A DNA stretch of 64,000 nt, taken from the NCBI RefSeq assembly GCF_000499205.1, contig NZ_AWUK01000007.1:248001-312000 (forward strand), in the 5' to 3' direction. Position 1 is the first letter of the stretch; each line of letters opens with the position of its first letter. Positions 61,863-64,000 of this stretch are shown here, piece after piece. This DNA comes from Paenibacillus sp. MAEPY2 (GTDB lineage Bacteria; Bacillota; Bacilli; Paenibacillales; Paenibacillaceae). The notes under the pieces are model-generated. The model worked only from the letters and a program-made list of their open reading frames with translations, ran no database searches and had not been told where the DNA came from. The position numbers and the translations under genes are program-made.

Positions 61863-63971
61863 ATGATTCAATATAATGAACAACAACGTATATTTGCAAT
61901 ACAGACGAAGAACTCGTCCTATATTTTCGGAATTAATGAGAGAGAACATCTCCAGCATCTATATTGGGGAGACCCGGTGGAAATTGAAGACAGCGCTCCG
62001 TTGCTCCATCTACAATCCCATAGCTCTTTTGATGCAGAAGTCGAAGGAGAGGTAGAAGAGTATAGCTTCTGGGGAGGCGCATCTTACACAGAGCCATCTC
62101 TGAAACTGCGTATGCCTGATGGTGTCCGCGATCTTCAAGTAAGGTATGACCGTCACGAGATCATTGAGCAGGAAGGCAGACAGACGCTGATTGTCACAAT
62201 GAAGGATCAGGTGTATGCACTTGAAACGCAGCTGGTATATCGGGTCATCCCGGAATTCGACCTGGTGGAGCGTTATACGAATATCGTAAATACGGGACAG
62301 GAAGCTATCGTACTGGAAAGCATGCAATCCGCAGCCTGGACCCTGCCCTATCTCCAGGATTACCGCCTGTTGCATGTTACGGGTAAATGGTCGGGTGAAT
62401 TCCAACTGCGCAATACCGTTTTGACTGAGGGGAAAAAGGTACTTGAATCACGGAGAGGTTTCACCGACGGTCATGCCAACCCCTGGTTTGCCATTGATGA
62501 CGGTCTCTCGTCAGAAAGCGGCGGCGGGGTATGGTTTGGTGCTCTCGCCTGGAGCGGCAACTGGAAGATTGTTGCCGAGAAAACGCCGTTCACACATGTC
62601 CGGGTAACGGGCGGTATCAATGATTTTGACAATGAATGGCTGCTGGGTGCAGGGGAAACCTTCGAGACGCCTGTCTTTGTTGGCGGATTTAGCCCTGAAG
62701 GCTTTGGCGGTATGAGCCACCGCTTGCATCAGTACCAATATGATTACATACTGCCGCGCAGTGAAATCGGGAAAGTGCTGTACAACTCCTGGGAAGCTAC
62801 CTACTTCGATGTGAACGCACAGGACCAAATGGCGCTTGCCGAGCGGGCAGCCAAGATGGGTGTGGAGCTGTTTGTCGTGGATGACGGCTGGTTCGGGCAG
62901 CGGCATTCCGACCGTGCGGGGTTAGGCGACTGGAACGTGAACAAGGAGAAGTTCCCGAACGGTCTTGTGGAGCTGATTGACCGGGTTCACGGACTTGGGA
63001 TGGAATTTGGCATATGGGTGGAGCCGGAGTCGGTCAACCCGGATAGTGATCTCTACAGAGCGCATCCAGACTGGGTATATCATTTTGAGACCCGGGGCCG
63101 TACGGAGCTTCGCAATCAACTGCTGCTGAACATTTCCAAGCCGGAGGTCAAGCAATACATTATTGATTTTATGACCGAACTGCTGGGCAAACATGAGATT
63201 AAGTTCATTAAATGGGACATGAACCGGACCATCACGGAGCCGGGTATGAAGGATCACCCCATTAACCGCCAGAAAGAAGTTTGGGTAAGGCATGTCCAGA
63301 GCCTGTATGATATCTGGTCACAGCTGCGAGCCAAGTTCCCGAATGTGGAGTTTGAGACCTGCGCAGGAGGGGGCTCGCGGATTGATCTGGGTATCTTCCG
63401 TTATGCCGACCAGTCCTGGCCGAGTGACAATACGGATGCGTTCGACCGTCTGAGCATTCAGGAAGGCTTCTCGTATACGTATGCACCACGTATGATGACC
63501 TGTTGGGTAACCGAGTCGCCTACAGGAATGAATGGCCGAAACGTCTCCCTGAAATATCGTTTCCACAGCGCAATGATGGGCACGCTTGGTATTGGTTCCA
63601 ATCTGAACGAGTGGAGTGATGAATGGATTGAGCAGTCCGGGGAATTCATCGGTCAGTACAAAGCCATTCGCCAACTGGTCCAGTTCGGCAGACAGTTCCG
63701 TCTGACTGCGCTTCGTCATAAGGGGGTTACGGCTGTCCAGTACAGCGATACAGAAGGAAGTGATCATGTGCTGTTCGCTTTTCTTCACTCGCAGAAGCTG
63801 GGTGAACCGTTACCAAGACTGCGTTTGGCAGGGCTACAGGCTGATAAGAGCTATCTCATTGAAGAGCTGGGGTTATCGGTCAGTGGGCGTGCACTGATGA
63901 ACATCGGAGTAGAACTGCCCCTACGCGGTGATTTCGACAGCTTGGTGTATCGTATCCGTGAGCAGTTGTAA
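61863..63971 (+). CDS. GH36 alpha-galactosidase, cytoplasmic
   Basis: This 702-residue enzyme has the classical GH36 layout as in Bacillus/Geobacillus AgaA: an N-terminal beta-sandwich, a barrel from about 310 with VVDDGWFG and FGIWVEPE, and the nucleophile Asp452 in IKWDMNRT, CAGGGSRIDLG (500-510) and acid/base Asp522 in SWPSDNTDAFD. The 70-residue spacing between the two catalytic aspartates matches AgaA. There is no signal peptide, so it acts inside on imported alpha-galactosides. The ATG at 61863 follows AAAGGATGAT; the ATG at 61851 lies close to that site. A new ribosome-binding site right after it suggests a following co-transcribed gene. Confidence 0.94.
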   Translation: MIQYNEQQRIFAIQTKNSSYIFGINEREHLQHLYWGDPVEIEDSAPLLHLQSHSSFDAEVEGEVEEYSFWGGASYTEPSLKLRMPDGVRDLQVRYDRHEIIEQEGRQTLIVTMKDQVYALETQLVYRVIPEFDLVERYTNIVNTGQEAIVLESMQSAAWTLPYLQDYRLLHVTGKWSGEFQLRNTVLTEGKKVLESRRGFTDGHANPWFAIDDGLSSESGGGVWFGALAWSGNWKIVAEKTPFTHVRVTGGINDFDNEWLLGAGETFETPVFVGGFSPEGFGGMSHRLHQYQYDYILPRSEIGKVLYNSWEATYFDVNAQDQMALAERAAKMGVELFVVDDGWFGQRHSDRAGLGDWNVNKEKFPNGLVELIDRVHGLGMEFGIWVEPESVNPDSDLYRAHPDWVYHFETRGRTELRNQLLLNISKPEVKQYIIDFMTELLGKHEIKFIKWDMNRTITEPGMKDHPINRQKEVWVRHVQSLYDIWSQLRAKFPNVEFETCAGGGSRIDLGIFRYADQSWPSDNTDAFDRLSIQEGFSYTYAPRMMTCWVTESPTGMNGRNVSLKYRFHSAMMGTLGIGSNLNEWSDEWIEQSGEFIGQYKAIRQLVQFGRQFRLTALRHKGVTAVQYSDTEGSDHVLFAFLHSQKLGEPLPRLRLAGLQADKSYLIEELGLSVSGRALMNIGVELPLRGDFDSLVYRIREQL

Positions 63972-63990
63972 TGACTCTATAGCATGGTTT

Positions 63991-63999
63991 AAAAGGAGT
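63991..63999 (+). promoter_or_regulatory. Ribosome-binding site of a gene beyond the window
   Basis: AAAAGGAGT lies 20 bp after the alpha-galactosidase stop at the right edge. Its start codon would fall just outside, so the operon most likely continues. Confidence 0.55.
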
Positions 64000-64000
64000 G

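Overview
The window looks like a chromosomal segment of a low-to-moderate-GC, spore-forming Firmicute, most probably Paenibacillus. The reasons are the housekeeping set (CshA-type helicase, YitT, YkvI, RelQ-type alarmone synthetase, Xpt), very frequent TTG/GTG starts behind strong AGGAGG sites, SLH-anchored glycosidases, LplB/YtcP-type sugar permeases and YesN-type AraC regulators. The assignment comes from gene content only; no database search was possible. No CRISPR array, insertion sequence, phage gene or rRNA was seen.

Region 1 (1-35.3 kb) is mostly core genome in short transcription units. In order it holds a putative extracellular glycosidase, a small protein, YitT, the helicase CshA, a YesL/DUF624 membrane protein, a probable 6S RNA gene, a DUF1499 protein, Tpx, a rhomboid protease, a LysR regulator, and a MerR regulator with a zinc metallopeptidase. 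Next comes a nitrogen-linked operon: an ammonium transporter with a GlnR/TnrA box, a GlnD-like nucleotidyltransferase and a DnaQ-like exonuclease, facing a JAMM peptidase. Then follow a TlpA/ResA-like thioredoxin, citramalate synthase, DNA polymerase IV, ferredoxin, an L,D-transpeptidase, PyrD, a RelQ-like synthetase with DUF309, a membrane thioredoxin, RsmF with a translationally coupled pseudouridine synthase, a GC-rich tandem-repeat block, a HAD phosphatase, a three-repeat protein of unknown function, a GNAT enzyme, a glycosyltransferase, YkvI, Xpt, three small proteins and an NlpC/P60 hydrolase behind a c-di-AMP (ydaO/yuaA) riboswitch. Two small membrane proteins (35 and 45 aa) are also supported.

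Region 2 (35.4-64 kb, open at the right edge) starts with a tRNA-Leu gene and is a carbohydrate-utilisation island. It encodes a secreted SLH-anchored GH27 enzyme, a membrane-bound AraC regulator apparently starting at ATT, an ABC importer (two permeases and a lipoprotein, no ATPase), a cytoplasmic GH110 alpha-1,3-galactosidase, two GH95 alpha-L-fucosidase-family enzymes, a cytoplasmic GH36-like enzyme, a YesN-type response regulator, a 1,528-residue SLH-anchored paralogue of that enzyme with three CBM35-like modules, and a classical GH36 alpha-galactosidase. Four matches to the CcpA cre consensus, two of them strong, lie in its upstream regions.

The island reads as an outside/inside pathway. 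Surface-bound enzymes trim a glycan rich in alpha-galactose and probably alpha-L-fucose (or L-galactose), the ABC system imports oligosaccharides, and cytoplasmic GH110, GH95 and GH36 enzymes finish them. The absence of sialidase, beta-galactosidase and hexosaminidase genes fits an alpha-linked heteroglycan, such as a fungal fucogalactan or a blood-group-B-like branched structure, better than whole mucin. This is inference, and the locus evidently continues beyond the window.
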